DNA of 64,000 nt from Desulfobacter postgatei 2ac9 (GTDB lineage: Bacteria; Desulfobacterota; Desulfobacteria; Desulfobacterales; Desulfobacteraceae), in NCBI RefSeq assembly GCF_000233695.2, contig NZ_CM001488.1, positions 1,048,792 through 1,112,791 on the forward strand, given 5' to 3'. The notes below the pieces were generated by a model, which searched no databases, was not told the origin of the DNA, and saw nothing but the letters and a program-made list of their open reading frames with translations. This document shows, piece after piece, positions 32,041-41,391 of this stretch. Numbering within the stretch: the stretch's first letter is position 1; each line of letters opens with the position of its first letter. The translations under genes were made by a program, and so were the position numbers.

Positions 32041-33756
32041 TTAGTCATTAGATCTTTTTTCATCAGCAAAACATGATTCAACCTTCGCACAGAAATCACC
32101 TATTTTTGCCTCGTCAATTTGATTCTCAGAATAACAATAAAGAAGGTGTTGAGGTTTCCTGTGAGGCGAGCCGGGGGGAGTGACGCCAAGAAATGTTTCA
32201 AGATCTTTTGTAAGCGGAACAATATTCTTCGTAAAATCACTATTTTTGGAATCGGCAATTAATAGATTTAGCTCCTCATGCTCATTTTTGTTTTCATCAT
32301 CGTCATGCAACACCGAATGGTGAACACCGAGTGCACTGAGCAGATTCATAAAACGATGGATGTTGTATTTTCCTAAGCAGTCCAAAATGTAGATACCTTG
32401 CGGCAAGGTCAGCTTTTCATCATCAAGCAAACGATTTATTAACGCTGTTTCACTTGGACCTTCAACTAACAAAACATTCTGCGCAAAGAACATCCCTGCA
32501 CGATCCGGATTAAGCCAGAGAAAATATTTCACGGCTTCCATCTCGGGCTTTAGATCTGCTTCCTGCATAGTTTTTTTTACTTTCGCATATTTATCAGCGA
32601 CCTGTGCAATGGCCCGGTTGGCATCAACAATGGTGTCCCACTTTTCTTGATCGACCTGAAAAGTGTTGATGACGCCGGCTTCTCTTCGGGTTCGAATTAT
32701 TGTGGGTATCCTGCCTACATTGCGGCTTACAAAATGAGCGGAATGTGTGGAGCAAACGATCTGCCAGTCCTCTGCTTCACTGACTCTAATGAGATTTCTG
32801 GCAAGGTCATCCTGTTGAGGAGGATGGAGAAACGCTTCCGGTTCTTCAAAAAGAACGAGATTGAGAGAGGGAGTAAAATCTTTTGTTTTCTTGGAAGCTT
32901 TCTGAGGCACATACTTTGCACCTAACTGAATCAATGAATAGATGAAATGGCGTTGAAATCCCGATCCAAAGTATTCAACACCTTGTGACTTTTCGTGATA
33001 GTCGTCTCGGATATCCCAGCCAAGCATTGATTTGATAATCTCTGCTGTGGATGGTGTAGAAAACTTCAGATTAAACTTAGTTTGCCAAGGCGAGAGCAAA
33101 CTATTCAGGTCACCCTCAAAGCTCGATAAAGACCGGTTGTCTTCCGTTTTAATTGCACGAACACTGTCTGCAAAGGTGGTGACGCTATCCGTTAATGACT
33201 TATACGCTTCGCTGCCCTCGACTACATCCGCCATGATGTTTGTAATGAGGTCACGCAAAGCCGAAGGGCAACTTAGTTTTGTGTGCTCATCAACTTTGCT
33301 GATGGCAGGGATATAGATTAAATCGCCAAACTTACCACTGGAAACATTCTTTGCTCCATAAAAGGGTTCGTTTGATAATGTTCCATCAGATTTATACCCA
33401 AGAATTGATCCAGCAGCATTTTTACCATCATGCAATTTCTCTTTTGTCAGGAAAGATTTCCTGACTTTCAGGGTCATTTCAGGCGTTTGGTACTCCTCTT
33501 TTAATGAACTTTGTTCCCCATCAATTAGCCCAAACGTCAATTCAACCCATGATTCTTCGTCAGTTGATCCCTTAAGAGGAAAGTCGCTGTCTTTTTTAAA
33601 TTTGAATCCGTCCTTTTCGTAAAATGCCCGAATACAGTCAATAACGGAGCTTTTTCCGCCATTGTTCGCACCAACCAATAAGGCATAGTCATGAAAATTC
33701 ATAGACGCATCAATGATGCCCCGAAAATTATGGATTGTGACGTGTTTTAATTTCAT
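32041..33756 (-). CDS. OLD-family ATPase/TOPRIM nuclease
   Basis: 571 residues from ATG 33756 (MKLKHVTIHNFRGI). Walker A in VGANNGGKSSVIDCI (about 28-42), ABC-like Walker B LVLFEEPEAFLHPPQQ, His switch STHSAHFVS, then a TOPRIM-like core starting VLLVEGPSETALI. OLD nucleases cut DNA and act in phage defence (P2 Old, GajA). A longer frame to 34032 crosses an intergenic repeat and is rejected. It follows the type III restriction subunit by about 90 bases containing a repeat, and is probably part of the same island operon. Which defence role it plays is inference. Confidence 0.87.
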   Translation of the reverse strand: MKLKHVTIHNFRGIIDASMNFHDYALLVGANNGGKSSVIDCIRAFYEKDGFKFKKDSDFPLKGSTDEESWVELTFGLIDGEQSSLKEEYQTPEMTLKVRKSFLTKEKLHDGKNAAGSILGYKSDGTLSNEPFYGAKNVSSGKFGDLIYIPAISKVDEHTKLSCPSALRDLITNIMADVVEGSEAYKSLTDSVTTFADSVRAIKTEDNRSLSSFEGDLNSLLSPWQTKFNLKFSTPSTAEIIKSMLGWDIRDDYHEKSQGVEYFGSGFQRHFIYSLIQLGAKYVPQKASKKTKDFTPSLNLVLFEEPEAFLHPPQQDDLARNLIRVSEAEDWQIVCSTHSAHFVSRNVGRIPTIIRTRREAGVINTFQVDQEKWDTIVDANRAIAQVADKYAKVKKTMQEADLKPEMEAVKYFLWLNPDRAGMFFAQNVLLVEGPSETALINRLLDDEKLTLPQGIYILDCLGKYNIHRFMNLLSALGVHHSVLHDDDENKNEHEELNLLIADSKNSDFTKNIVPLTKDLETFLGVTPPGSPHRKPQHLLYCYSENQIDEAKIGDFCAKVESCFADEKRSND

Positions 33757-33770
33757 CAGATAAAACCCTT

Positions 33771-33837
33771 TCGTGTGCTTCGTGCTTTTCGTGGTTCTAA
33801 AAGATATTGGTGTCCATTCGTGTTCATTCGTGGTTCC
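33771..33837. repeat. ACCACGAAT repeat between res and OLD gene
   Basis: On the minus strand reads GGAACCACGAATGAACACGA then ATGGACACCAAT and AACCACGAAAAGCACGAAG. Two units face the same way. Same family as the others in the island. Confidence 0.8.
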
Positions 33838-33844
33838 CTTTAAA

Positions 33845-36832
33845 TTAAACGTACTTCCCTGAAAAATCCTCAAATGCATTGGTAACGGCGAACTCAACCT
33901 CTTTGCCCAGAGCTTTGAAGTGTTCCTTGCCGCATGCGATCTTGGCTTTTTCAGTTGGGCGTAACGCATCGGTGAATAAGGTGCCTTTGGTTTCAACAAC
34001 AAAGTAAAGCTTCTCTTTGCCATCCACATCAATCAATACGGCCCAGTCCGGGTTATAGGTGCCCAGCGGGGTGTCGATTTTAAACCAGTCCGGGAGCTTG
34101 GCGTAGAGCTTGATGTCATCGCTGCGTTCAAAGGCGGTGGCAAACTCCAGCTCTATATCGGAATCGTAGACCACATGGTCAAAGACCGATTTCCGGCTTT
34201 CAACCATGTTCTTCTGCAGGTAGCCAAACAGCTCGTTGTCGCTTAACAGCTCCTGAGCGTAAAAATGTTCATCACCGATCTTGTGGTATTTAATTCCGTC
34301 CACCACAAAGAGACGCATCTGGTGCTGGATGATGGTTGATACCTGTTCGATGAATTTTTGCGGGTTGTTTTTGAATGACTCAAGGCGGCCACTGTCGTTG
34401 ATAATCCTAACGATTGTCCGGCGGGTCAGGTTGGTTTCGTTCTGGAGATAAGTAATCAGATCCGGCAGCTCAAAAGATCGTGACTCGTAGACGCTGGCTG
34501 TTTCCTGAACCTGTTCCGCGTGAACGCCTCCCCGGTCAATTTCAGCCTTGGCCTTTCGATAAATAAACCTGGCTTTGCCCACCTGCAGATTGGCTTTGAT
34601 CTCTTCAGCGCATTTAGAGGCAAGTGCCTCCACATCAAAACTCACTCTGAATGTGGTCTTGTATTTGATTCGGTCCCATAGTTCTTTGAACTCCGGGCTT
34701 AAAAATACGGCCTTATTCAGCGACACCTTCTTCTTGTCGTCACGGTTCTTGATATTGAGATTGCCGGAAACTTTCTTCAGCACCGCAGCAATTTGAGGTG
34801 CGTGTTCTTTGAATTCCTCGGGCAGTTCCAACTCACCTCTTTTCAGTGCTGTTTTCAATAAATCCTGAACCTTGCCTTTGGTGTCAATATATCCGGTGGT
34901 TTTCAGGTGATCCCACAGTTTTTTGGAGGCATCGACACCCAGATATTCGTTGTTGTAGTCGTCAATCGGAACAACGATGTTGGCAAACAGGTGCTCTTCA
35001 ACCACGCCGAATTTAATGCCTTCTTCCTGCTCAATCTCTTTCTGGAGCTGTTCGGCAAACTTCTCATAGGATTCATTGGCCATAACCGTAAGGGTATTCA
35101 CTTCAAACCCGTGAACCCGCTCACCATCCTGATTGACGCATATACGCAGACCCCGGCCGATTTCCTGCCGTTTCTTGATAACTGAATTGGTTTCGTTGAG
35201 CGTACAGATCTGGAATACGTTGGGGTTGTCCCAGCCTTCTTTCAGCGCGGAGTGGGAGAAGATGAACTTAAGTTTTGAGTCAAAGCTGAGAAGTTTCTCC
35301 TTCTCTTTCATGATCAGGTTGTAGGCGCTCTCATCCGCTGCAGTGTTACCGGAGGCATCCTTCAACATCTCGTTACCAGTAGCGTCTTTCTTTTTATCGA
35401 CGGCAAAATACCCGTTATGCACACCGGCGGCCACCGTATCCAAATCGGCCCCTTCAAAGAGCGTGTTGTATTTAGGTTTGCGGATTGCCCGGGCATACTC
35501 CTCTTCAAACATCAGAGCGAATTTGCCCTTTTGCGGATTGCCGTCTTCATCGTACCAGCGGTAGTTGGCAACCCTGTCGATAAAAAACAGGCTGAGGACT
35601 TTGATGCCCTGAGGCCGCAGGCGCATTTCTTTATCCAGATGTTCCTCAATGGTCTTGCGGATCTGCAGGCGCTTGTATTCATCCGGGTCGACTTCGCCGA
35701 TGGCCTGACCCAGTTTCAGGATCTCCGGGTTGCTGGTGAAGCTGATGTATTCATTGCCTTTTTCGCAATAGATATCCTCGATGATGTAGCCATCATAGAT
35801 GTCACGACCACCACTTTTTTCGAGTAAGTCATCTCCGCTTTGTACGGTAATTTCTTTTCTCTTGATTGAACCTTTGCTTTGAAAGTCGATCTCTATTTTA
35901 GCGGTGATCGGGCTCTTCTTGTTGCTTACGCTCAGAAGCTTTATATAGGCTTTGTTGTGGCCGTCTTTGACTTCAACTCCGGCAACTTCAATCTGTTTAA
36001 CCAGCTTTTGCTCATAGGCATCAACGGAATCCAGTTTGTAGAGCATGTGATGCTTGTCGATATGAGTGGCGGAGTAACGCAGCGTGCAGAGCGGATTGAG
36101 TGAGCGAATAGCCTCTTTACTCTTTGACGTGGTATCCACGCTCTGCGGCTCATCCACAATGACAATCGGGTTGGTTTCCTGAATGTATTCAATCGGCTTA
36201 GCCCCGGTCATCCGGTCATGGGACCGGTGGATAATATTCGCCTTATTTTCTTTTTCCGGATCAGTGAAGCTTTTTCGGAAGGCATCGATATTGATCACCA
36301 TGATCTGGATATCCGGACTGGTGGCAAAGTTTCTTACGTCGGAAAGCCTGCTGGAGTCATAGACGAACGCATCGAAAGTCACATTGTCATAGAGCTCTTT
36401 AAAGTGCTCGGCGGTAATCTCTAATGACTTGGCAACGCCTTCCTTGATGGCGATGGACGGCACCACAATGATGAACTTGGTGAAGCCGTAGAGCCGGTTC
36501 ATTTCAAAGATGGCGCGCAGATAGACATAGGTCTTTCCGGTTCCGGTCTCCATCTCCACGGTAAAATCCATGGAGTCCATTTTCTCGGAGGGGGCCAGCC
36601 CGTTCTGCAGCTGTATCTTGCGGATGTTTTTGTGGATGTCCTCAGGCAGAAGTTTTAAGCGGTTTCCAATACCCAGATTGTTTTCCATGCCGGGAATGAG
36701 CTGCTGGGTCGTGTATTGCAGCGGAGCCACGGTAAAGTTGGTCTGGCATATCTCCTGACCTTCAAACACTCCGGCAACGGATTCTATAGCCTGTTTCTGG
36801 AAGTCCAGATTCGGGTCAAATTTAATTTTCAT
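33845..36832 (-). CDS. res: Type III restriction enzyme Res subunit
   Basis: 995 residues. Helicase motif I METGTGKTYV (Lys100), DEAD-like motif II VIVDEPQSVD (227-230), a later helicase lobe with QEIGRGLRICV (motif VI), and a C-terminal PD-(D/E)xK nuclease (YNPDWAVL then FVVETKG). It translocates on DNA with Mod and cuts at unmethylated head-to-head sites. Mod is encoded about 1.7 kb upstream, separated by a DUF1016 gene and a broken rhuM. AGG ribosome-type bases precede ATG 36832. All catalytic motifs are present, so it looks active. Confidence 0.95.
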   Translation of the reverse strand: MKIKFDPNLDFQKQAIESVAGVFEGQEICQTNFTVAPLQYTTQQLIPGMENNLGIGNRLKLLPEDIHKNIRKIQLQNGLAPSEKMDSMDFTVEMETGTGKTYVYLRAIFEMNRLYGFTKFIIVVPSIAIKEGVAKSLEITAEHFKELYDNVTFDAFVYDSSRLSDVRNFATSPDIQIMVINIDAFRKSFTDPEKENKANIIHRSHDRMTGAKPIEYIQETNPIVIVDEPQSVDTTSKSKEAIRSLNPLCTLRYSATHIDKHHMLYKLDSVDAYEQKLVKQIEVAGVEVKDGHNKAYIKLLSVSNKKSPITAKIEIDFQSKGSIKRKEITVQSGDDLLEKSGGRDIYDGYIIEDIYCEKGNEYISFTSNPEILKLGQAIGEVDPDEYKRLQIRKTIEEHLDKEMRLRPQGIKVLSLFFIDRVANYRWYDEDGNPQKGKFALMFEEEYARAIRKPKYNTLFEGADLDTVAAGVHNGYFAVDKKKDATGNEMLKDASGNTAADESAYNLIMKEKEKLLSFDSKLKFIFSHSALKEGWDNPNVFQICTLNETNSVIKKRQEIGRGLRICVNQDGERVHGFEVNTLTVMANESYEKFAEQLQKEIEQEEGIKFGVVEEHLFANIVVPIDDYNNEYLGVDASKKLWDHLKTTGYIDTKGKVQDLLKTALKRGELELPEEFKEHAPQIAAVLKKVSGNLNIKNRDDKKKVSLNKAVFLSPEFKELWDRIKYKTTFRVSFDVEALASKCAEEIKANLQVGKARFIYRKAKAEIDRGGVHAEQVQETASVYESRSFELPDLITYLQNETNLTRRTIVRIINDSGRLESFKNNPQKFIEQVSTIIQHQMRLFVVDGIKYHKIGDEHFYAQELLSDNELFGYLQKNMVESRKSVFDHVVYDSDIELEFATAFERSDDIKLYAKLPDWFKIDTPLGTYNPDWAVLIDVDGKEKLYFVVETKGTLFTDALRPTEKAKIACGKEHFKALGKEVEFAVTNAFEDFSGKYV

Positions 36833-36847
36833 GCGGTACCTCCATTT

Positions 36848-36906
36848 TTAACCACAGAAAACACAGAAAAGGTTGGAACCACGAATAGACACGAATGAAC
36901 ACCAAT
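36848..36906. repeat. ACCACGAAT repeat between rhuM remnant and res
   Basis: Plus strand: AACCACAGAAAACACAGAAA then AACCACGAATAGACACGAAT and GAACACCAAT. Covers almost the whole gap upstream of res. Confidence 0.8.
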
Positions 36907-36914
36907 AGCTTTAT

Positions 36915-37268
36915 TCATGGTCGCCTCCTTTTTTCTTTGAGGCTTCGATCTGTTTTATGGCTTTGTCGAAGTCGGATTCGATGCGCTGGGTTTTGTTGAA
37001 CTGTTTCCAAAATGGAAACAGTTGCATCCTTCGACAATTCACCATCTTGATAAATGTTGTCCAAATGCTTCGAAATAGCTGGAATACCTACTCCAAACAA
37101 CTCGGCGATACGCTTCTGCGGCAGCCAGATGGTCTCGTCGTGTAGAATGCACTCCACCTTCACAGCTCCATCGGGGGCCGTATAAAGCAGGAAGTCCGTC
37201 AACTCATCCTTTGTCGTCAACCGCCGTTCTTCCGTGTTTTCAGCGGATTCGTGTTTATTCGTGTTCAT
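36915..37268 (-). pseudogene. Internally deleted RhuM-type gene
   Basis: The 117-codon frame begins MNTNKHE, which is repeat-derived. Next comes a RhuM-like N-terminus: TDFLLYTAPDGAVKVECILHD in part, then TIWLPQKRIAELFGVGI and KHLDNIYQDGELSKDATVSILETVQ. After that the frame changes to unrelated residues. A neighbouring frame in the same stretch reads NKTQRIESDFDKAIKQIE and ends at a stop near 36915, which matches a RhuM C-terminus. The large middle is missing. The junction falls near a 25-base palindrome. RhuM proteins are of uncertain function (some act in islands as regulators). The gene is almost certainly inactive. Confidence 0.75.
36999..37023. repeat. Palindrome at the rhuM deletion junction
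   Basis: AACTGTTTCCA, three A, then TGGAAACAGTT: perfect 11-bp arms. It coincides with the place where the rhuM reading frame breaks, so it could have promoted the deletion. Confidence 0.65.
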
Positions 37269-37278
37269 TCGTGGTTCC
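37246..37278. repeat. ACCACGAAT repeat forming a gene overlap (DUF1016 end / rhuM start)
   Basis: Minus strand GGAACCACGAATGAACACGA then ATAAACACGAATC. In one frame it ends the DUF1016 protein with GTTNEHE-stop; in the next it starts the rhuM remnant with MNTNKHE. The 14-base overlap is the same as at 41.38 kb. Confidence 0.85.
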
Positions 37279-38550
37279 TCCTTGATCCTGAACTGCCGGG
37301 GAATCCTCGTGAGTTGCTTCCCATTCTGCCTGAGCCTCTTCGAGTTGTTTTTTTAAAGCCTCTTTATCGGGAAGATAAAGCTGGTAGGCGGAAGCGTGGA
37401 TGTTGGCGTCCTTTGGTAAGGTCAGTTCAACCAAACGATCATCTTTTGAATGGCAAAGCAGAATACCGACAGTCGGTTTTTCATCCTCCAGTTTTACATA
37501 ACGGTCGAAGTAGTTGACATACATCTGCATCTGTCCAAGATCCTGATGGGTGAGACGATCACGTTTTAAATCGATAATCACATAACAGCGAAGTAGCCGA
37601 TTGTAGAAAACCAGATCGACATAAAAGTGGTCATCGTCAAAGGTGAATCGTTTTTGCCGCGCCTCAAAGAGGAATCCTTTGCCCAGTTCAAGCAAGAAAT
37701 GTTCGATTTTATCAATGATTGCCGTCTCAAGATCATGCTCTGAATATTCTGGTTTTTCCTGCAAACCCAGAAATTCCAGAACATACGGGCTTTTCAAAAC
37801 ATCTGATGGCTTGGCCACTAATTGACCTTTTTGAGCAAGTTCTTTTACACCCGCTTTATCACGGCTCAATGCCAGACGTTCGTATAGGCTGGAGTTGATT
37901 TGACGCTTCAGCTCCCGAATACCCCAGGCATCCTCAATGGCTTCCAGCTCATAAAACCGACGTTCATCCACAGAGTCAATCGTCAGTAAAACCACATAGT
38001 GCGACCAGCTTAACGAAAACCTGGCAGACAGCGTCTGCCAAAAGTTCAGGATATCGGTAGTCGCTCCGATCTCTGATGCCAGCATTGTTTGTGCGTCGGT
38101 TAAGGGAGATGAAATACACCGTTCTATCAGGACTTTTGATTGATTTTGAGATTCGGCAGGCAGTGTCTGCCAAATCTTTTCATACCCTTCATAAAACTGA
38201 CGAAACTGATCTAACGACCTTCTGGAGAAGCCCTTCCCAAATTTCTCTGTCAACTGTTTGGCGAGCTTAGGCATGAGTGTTTTTCCATAGAGTTCTTTTC
38301 TCGATGCACCTGCCCTTTCAAACTCCACGATATACCAGCCAAACAGCCAGTTCCGAACCACCAGCGCAATATCTACAGACTTTGCCGCCTGCGTCTGCAT
38401 GGCGGTCTGCGTCTGCTCAAACAGCCCAATCAAACTATCAAAACCCACTTCCGTGTTTTCCGCAGTGCCCGCCATAGCCTTTGGCGACGGCTGGGTGTAT
38501 TCCGTGGTTGCTTTCTTCTTTCGTGTCTTTTCGTGTTTTTCGTGGTTCAT
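37255..38550 (-). CDS. DUF1016 (YhcG-type) PD-(D/E)xK nuclease
   Basis: About 431 residues. The N-terminal domain contains VVRNWLFGWYIVEFERAG and YGKTLMPKLAKQLTEKFGKGFS, and the C-terminal nuclease has FDDDHFYVDLVFYNR followed by IDLKRDRLTHQDLGQMQMYVNYFD. The D-x-D...DLK pattern fits the PD-(D/E)xK core. DUF1016 genes are frequent in restriction-modification and defence loci. The first about 12 residues (MNHEKHEKTRKK) and the last seven (GTTNEHE) are written by island repeats. The ATG overlaps the mod stop (TGATG). Confidence 0.88.
   Translation of the reverse strand: MNHEKHEKTRKKKATTEYTQPSPKAMAGTAENTEVGFDSLIGLFEQTQTAMQTQAAKSVDIALVVRNWLFGWYIVEFERAGASRKELYGKTLMPKLAKQLTEKFGKGFSRRSLDQFRQFYEGYEKIWQTLPAESQNQSKVLIERCISSPLTDAQTMLASEIGATTDILNFWQTLSARFSLSWSHYVVLLTIDSVDERRFYELEAIEDAWGIRELKRQINSSLYERLALSRDKAGVKELAQKGQLVAKPSDVLKSPYVLEFLGLQEKPEYSEHDLETAIIDKIEHFLLELGKGFLFEARQKRFTFDDDHFYVDLVFYNRLLRCYVIIDLKRDRLTHQDLGQMQMYVNYFDRYVKLEDEKPTVGILLCHSKDDRLVELTLPKDANIHASAYQLYLPDKEALKKQLEEAQAEWEATHEDSPAVQDQGGTTNEHE
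38500..38550. repeat. ACCACGAA repeat at DUF1016 start
   Basis: Minus strand: AACCACGAAAAACACGAAAA then GACACGAAAG and AACCACGGAATACAC. It encodes the first residues of the DUF1016 protein and includes its ATG. Confidence 0.7.
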
Positions 38551-40472
38551 CACAAGCTCCTTACATCGACAATGCCGGCCTGTTTGAGGATCTGAACCGC
38601 ATTGGTTTTGACCACGTCATCTTTGAAGCCGGAGTCCTTGAATACCACCCGCATGATTTCAGGATTCAGCTCATCCTTTAACTCGGCAATGCCTTCGACC
38701 ACTTCAAGGGAGATGGCATCCGACAGGCAGATGATCAGCGCTCCCATACCGATAGAGTAAACCAATTGAGAATTGACAGTTGATAATTGAGAATGATGTT
38801 CATCTTTCATTATCAATTTTCCATTGTCCATTATCCATTCATCAATAGGCAGGGTCAGGTCGAGGCCATACTTGAGCAGGACCTCGTAAAGAACATCTTC
38901 TTCACGGCGGTCGGTTTTGATATTGGAAATATAATCTTCGAGAGTGCGCTCAGTTAGATCAAAGTCGACTTCCCAAGGTTTGATATTGGTGGCGTCGAGT
39001 TTGAATACCTTGAAGCCAAGGTCACCTTCGTACTCAGGGTTCTCTTCCTTGATCTTGGCCCCAGCCCGGCGGATGCGTTCTTTGCTGATTTCCGCAATAG
39101 TTTTATAGCCAGCCTTGAAGGCTTCTGATTTCTCATCGCAGACTTCAGGTAATTGCACCAAAATGTATTTGAAAGAAGTTTCATTGCATGCGTTATGATT
39201 AACAACTGCATGTCCAGTTGTAGCGGAACCAGCAAAAAAATCTAACACAATATCACTTGAGGAAAGATTAGATATCTGAATGATTCTATCTAATAATCGA
39301 ACTGGTTTAGGCCCATCAAAGTATCCTTTGTCATCAAATAGTTTTTTTACTTCTTGGCGACCCTCTTGATTGTGGCCTACTTCCTGATGAAACCATATTG
39401 TATTGGGCCTTAATCCATCTTGAACTTCAGACAAGAATGTCTTCAGTCGAGGAATACCTGACCCATCTTTCCCAAACCATATCCTATTGTCTTCGACCAG
39501 TTCACTAAACCTGTCTCTATTTACGCCCCAGAATCTACCGTCTGGCGGCAGACATTTTCTGCCACTCGGTGTGGTGATTTCATATATCAGCTTTTCTGTG
39601 CCAGATTTTGCGGATAAAACCACTGATGTCCAAGGGCCACGATGGTCATCGTCTGGATTGGTATAGCCATCAGGTATTTCATCTCCCCTTGGTAGTAACT
39701 TGAGCTCCCATGAATCGCCATTGTTGTTTAGCTTTGTTCGTTTTGCGTAGCACAATATATGGTCATGCATCGTCGAAAAATATGATGCGTCATTGGCTCG
39801 TGAGAATTTTTTCTGCCATATCAGGTCGGCGATAAAATTTTCTTCGCCAAAAACTTCATCACAAATTTTTATTAAGTTTGAAGCTTCAGAATCATCGATA
39901 CTGATAAAAATCACCCCATCATCCTTCAGCAGGTTTCGGGCAAGCTTCAGACGTGGATACATCATATTCAACCAGTCGGTATGATAACGCCCACTGGTTT
40001 CGGGGTTGTTCGAGAGGTTGCGGCCCTCACCATCCACCTGACCGGTGATCTCTTTATAGTTTTTAATGTTGTCCTTGAAGTTGTCTTTATAAACAAAATC
40101 CTTGCCGGTGTTGTATGGCGGATCGATATAGATCATCTTCATTTTTTTGTGATAGCTCTTCTGCAGGAGCTTGAGCACTTCAAGGTTGTCGCCTTCAATG
40201 AAAATATTCTGGGTGGTGTCCCAATCCACCGACTCTTCCTTGCAGGGGCGCAAGGTTCCTGTGCTTGGTGTCTGGGCGATCATCCGGGCCTTGCTTTTGC
40301 CGTTCCAAGTGAAGCTGTAGCGTTCATCCCGGTCATCCACAAACGTGCCGAGCACTTCCTTCAGGGCGTCGAAGTCCACCTTGCCTTCGGTGAAGGCTTC
40401 CGGGAACAGCTCCTTGAGTTTGCCAACGTTTTCGGCCACGATGTCCATTGTTTTACCATCCATTTTTTCCAT
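38550..40472 (-). CDS. mod: Type III DNA adenine methyltransferase Mod
   Basis: 640 residues from ATG 40472, which has AGAGAGG upstream. Motif IV DPPY is at 117-120 before motif I DFFAGSATTGHAV (about 405), the beta-class order typical of Mod. Further parts are IFIEGDNLEVLKLLQKSY and an LPEVCDEKSEAFKAGY region. Mod recognises and methylates the site used by Res. Residues about 544-569 (MDNGKLIMKD, then HHSQLSTVNSQL) are encoded by a dispersed repeat that also sits in the DUF4391 gene in the same frame. The insertion lies in the C-terminal third, away from catalytic motifs. Confidence 0.94.
   Translation of the reverse strand: MEKMDGKTMDIVAENVGKLKELFPEAFTEGKVDFDALKEVLGTFVDDRDERYSFTWNGKSKARMIAQTPSTGTLRPCKEESVDWDTTQNIFIEGDNLEVLKLLQKSYHKKMKMIYIDPPYNTGKDFVYKDNFKDNIKNYKEITGQVDGEGRNLSNNPETSGRYHTDWLNMMYPRLKLARNLLKDDGVIFISIDDSEASNLIKICDEVFGEENFIADLIWQKKFSRANDASYFSTMHDHILCYAKRTKLNNNGDSWELKLLPRGDEIPDGYTNPDDDHRGPWTSVVLSAKSGTEKLIYEITTPSGRKCLPPDGRFWGVNRDRFSELVEDNRIWFGKDGSGIPRLKTFLSEVQDGLRPNTIWFHQEVGHNQEGRQEVKKLFDDKGYFDGPKPVRLLDRIIQISNLSSSDIVLDFFAGSATTGHAVVNHNACNETSFKYILVQLPEVCDEKSEAFKAGYKTIAEISKERIRRAGAKIKEENPEYEGDLGFKVFKLDATNIKPWEVDFDLTERTLEDYISNIKTDRREEDVLYEVLLKYGLDLTLPIDEWIMDNGKLIMKDEHHSQLSTVNSQLVYSIGMGALIICLSDAISLEVVEGIAELKDELNPEIMRVVFKDSGFKDDVVKTNAVQILKQAGIVDVRSL
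38762..38842. repeat. In-frame TGATAATTGA repeat inside mod
   Basis: Plus strand begins AATTGAGAATTGACAGTTGA and continues TAATTGAGAATG, ending with CAATTTTCCATTGTCC. It is close kin of 40775-40853. The reading frame passes through without a stop. Confidence 0.75.
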
Positions 40473-40488
40473 GATTAAACCTCTCTTA

Positions 40489-41391
40489 TTACAGGCTCGC
40501 AGCCAGTTGCCTGAGCTCTTGTTCAAACTTCTTGATCTGTGTATTCAGCTCCACCTGCCGGTTAAAAGCCGCTTTCTTCAACTGCCCGCGCAGCTCCGAT
40601 ATTCTTGATTCAATTTCCCGGCACCGTGTTAAACGTTCCAGCCGGTCGACCGCTTTGCCGATGGTAAAGGTCCCGGATAAGACCGAGCATTCGTATCCGG
40701 TAAAGCGATCCGTCCAGGCATTGTATAAAGTCCCGTAGGTCTGAAGCGGCATAGTGTCCCACGCAAGTGACTTTATAAATTGATAATTGACAGTGGATAA
40801 TTGACAATTATTTTCATTTTCAATTTTCAATTCTCCATTCTCAATTGTTACTTTCATCCAGCCGGTGGTATAAAAGCGCTCGGCAACAAAGGCTCCGTGC
40901 TCGGCCTGACTGAAACGCTTGGGAGCGATACTCAGGGCAACAAGATTGGAACCACTAATGGACACGAATTCACACGAATGTATTTCTTTTTTATTGGTGT
41001 CTATTTGTGTTGATTCGTGGTTAAGATAAAAGCCCAGCATCAAGGGATACGGGATGACCCGGTGGATGATCTCGGCAATTCGTTTGTGTCCTTTTTGGGA
41101 ATTCATTTCGATCTGCAGAACCGCCACCTCAAGGTACTCCCGCTCATTGTCTCTGTAGGGCAGAACCGGACAGGTTGATGGTTTCAGGGTGTATTCCCAG
41201 TACACGTTCTTCACGTTTTCCCGAAACAGCTTTTTGTCGCTGACACCCAAAGAAGCATTCTCAAGGAACAACTTTTTAGCCATGCGTTTATGTAAATACG
41301 CAGATTCTGGAAAGCCAATATTTGCAACCACGAATGGACACAAATTTTCACTAATATTTTCTTTATTAAATTCGTGTTTATTCGTGTTCAT
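40489..41391 (-). CDS. DUF4391-type protein carrying three repeat insertions
   Basis: 300 residues. Family-like text includes IGFPESAYLHKRMAKKLFLE, KNVYWEYTLKP, EVAVLQIEMNSQKG, RVIPYPLMLGF, LVALSIAPKRF and a C-terminal coiled coil (REIESRISELRGQLKKA). DUF4391 proteins accompany type III-like methylase/helicase loci, as here, and their role is unknown. Residues 1 to about 24 come from a palindromic repeat, 124-149 (NHESTQIDTNKK...) from the ACCACGAAT family, and about 181-206 (ENGELKIENENNCQLSTVN) from the TGATAATTGA family. All are in frame. It overlaps the SNF2 gene end by 14 bases. Confidence 0.82.
   Translation of the reverse strand: MNTNKHEFNKENISENLCPFVVANIGFPESAYLHKRMAKKLFLENASLGVSDKKLFRENVKNVYWEYTLKPSTCPVLPYRDNEREYLEVAVLQIEMNSQKGHKRIAEIIHRVIPYPLMLGFYLNHESTQIDTNKKEIHSCEFVSISGSNLVALSIAPKRFSQAEHGAFVAERFYTTGWMKVTIENGELKIENENNCQLSTVNYQFIKSLAWDTMPLQTYGTLYNAWTDRFTGYECSVLSGTFTIGKAVDRLERLTRCREIESRISELRGQLKKAAFNRQVELNTQIKKFEQELRQLAASL
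40775..40853. repeat. In-frame TGATAATTGA repeat inside DUF4391 gene
   Basis: Plus strand begins AATTGATAATTGACAGTGGA and ends CAATTCTCCATTCTCAATTG. Matches the mod copy closely over its first 30 bases and encodes a related peptide (ENGELKIENENN, QLSTVNYQF). Confidence 0.75.
40947..41022. repeat. In-frame ACCACGAAT palindrome inside DUF4391 gene
   Basis: Left arm GGAACCACTAATGGACACGA, right arm (minus) AACCACGAATCAACACAAAT. Arms are inverted copies of the family. Protein segment NHESTQIDTNKKEIHSCEF results. Confidence 0.8.

Noticed and set aside
33757-34032. Upstream extension of the OLD protein (92 residues)
   Set aside because: Runs through an intergenic repeat and overlaps the end of res in another frame.
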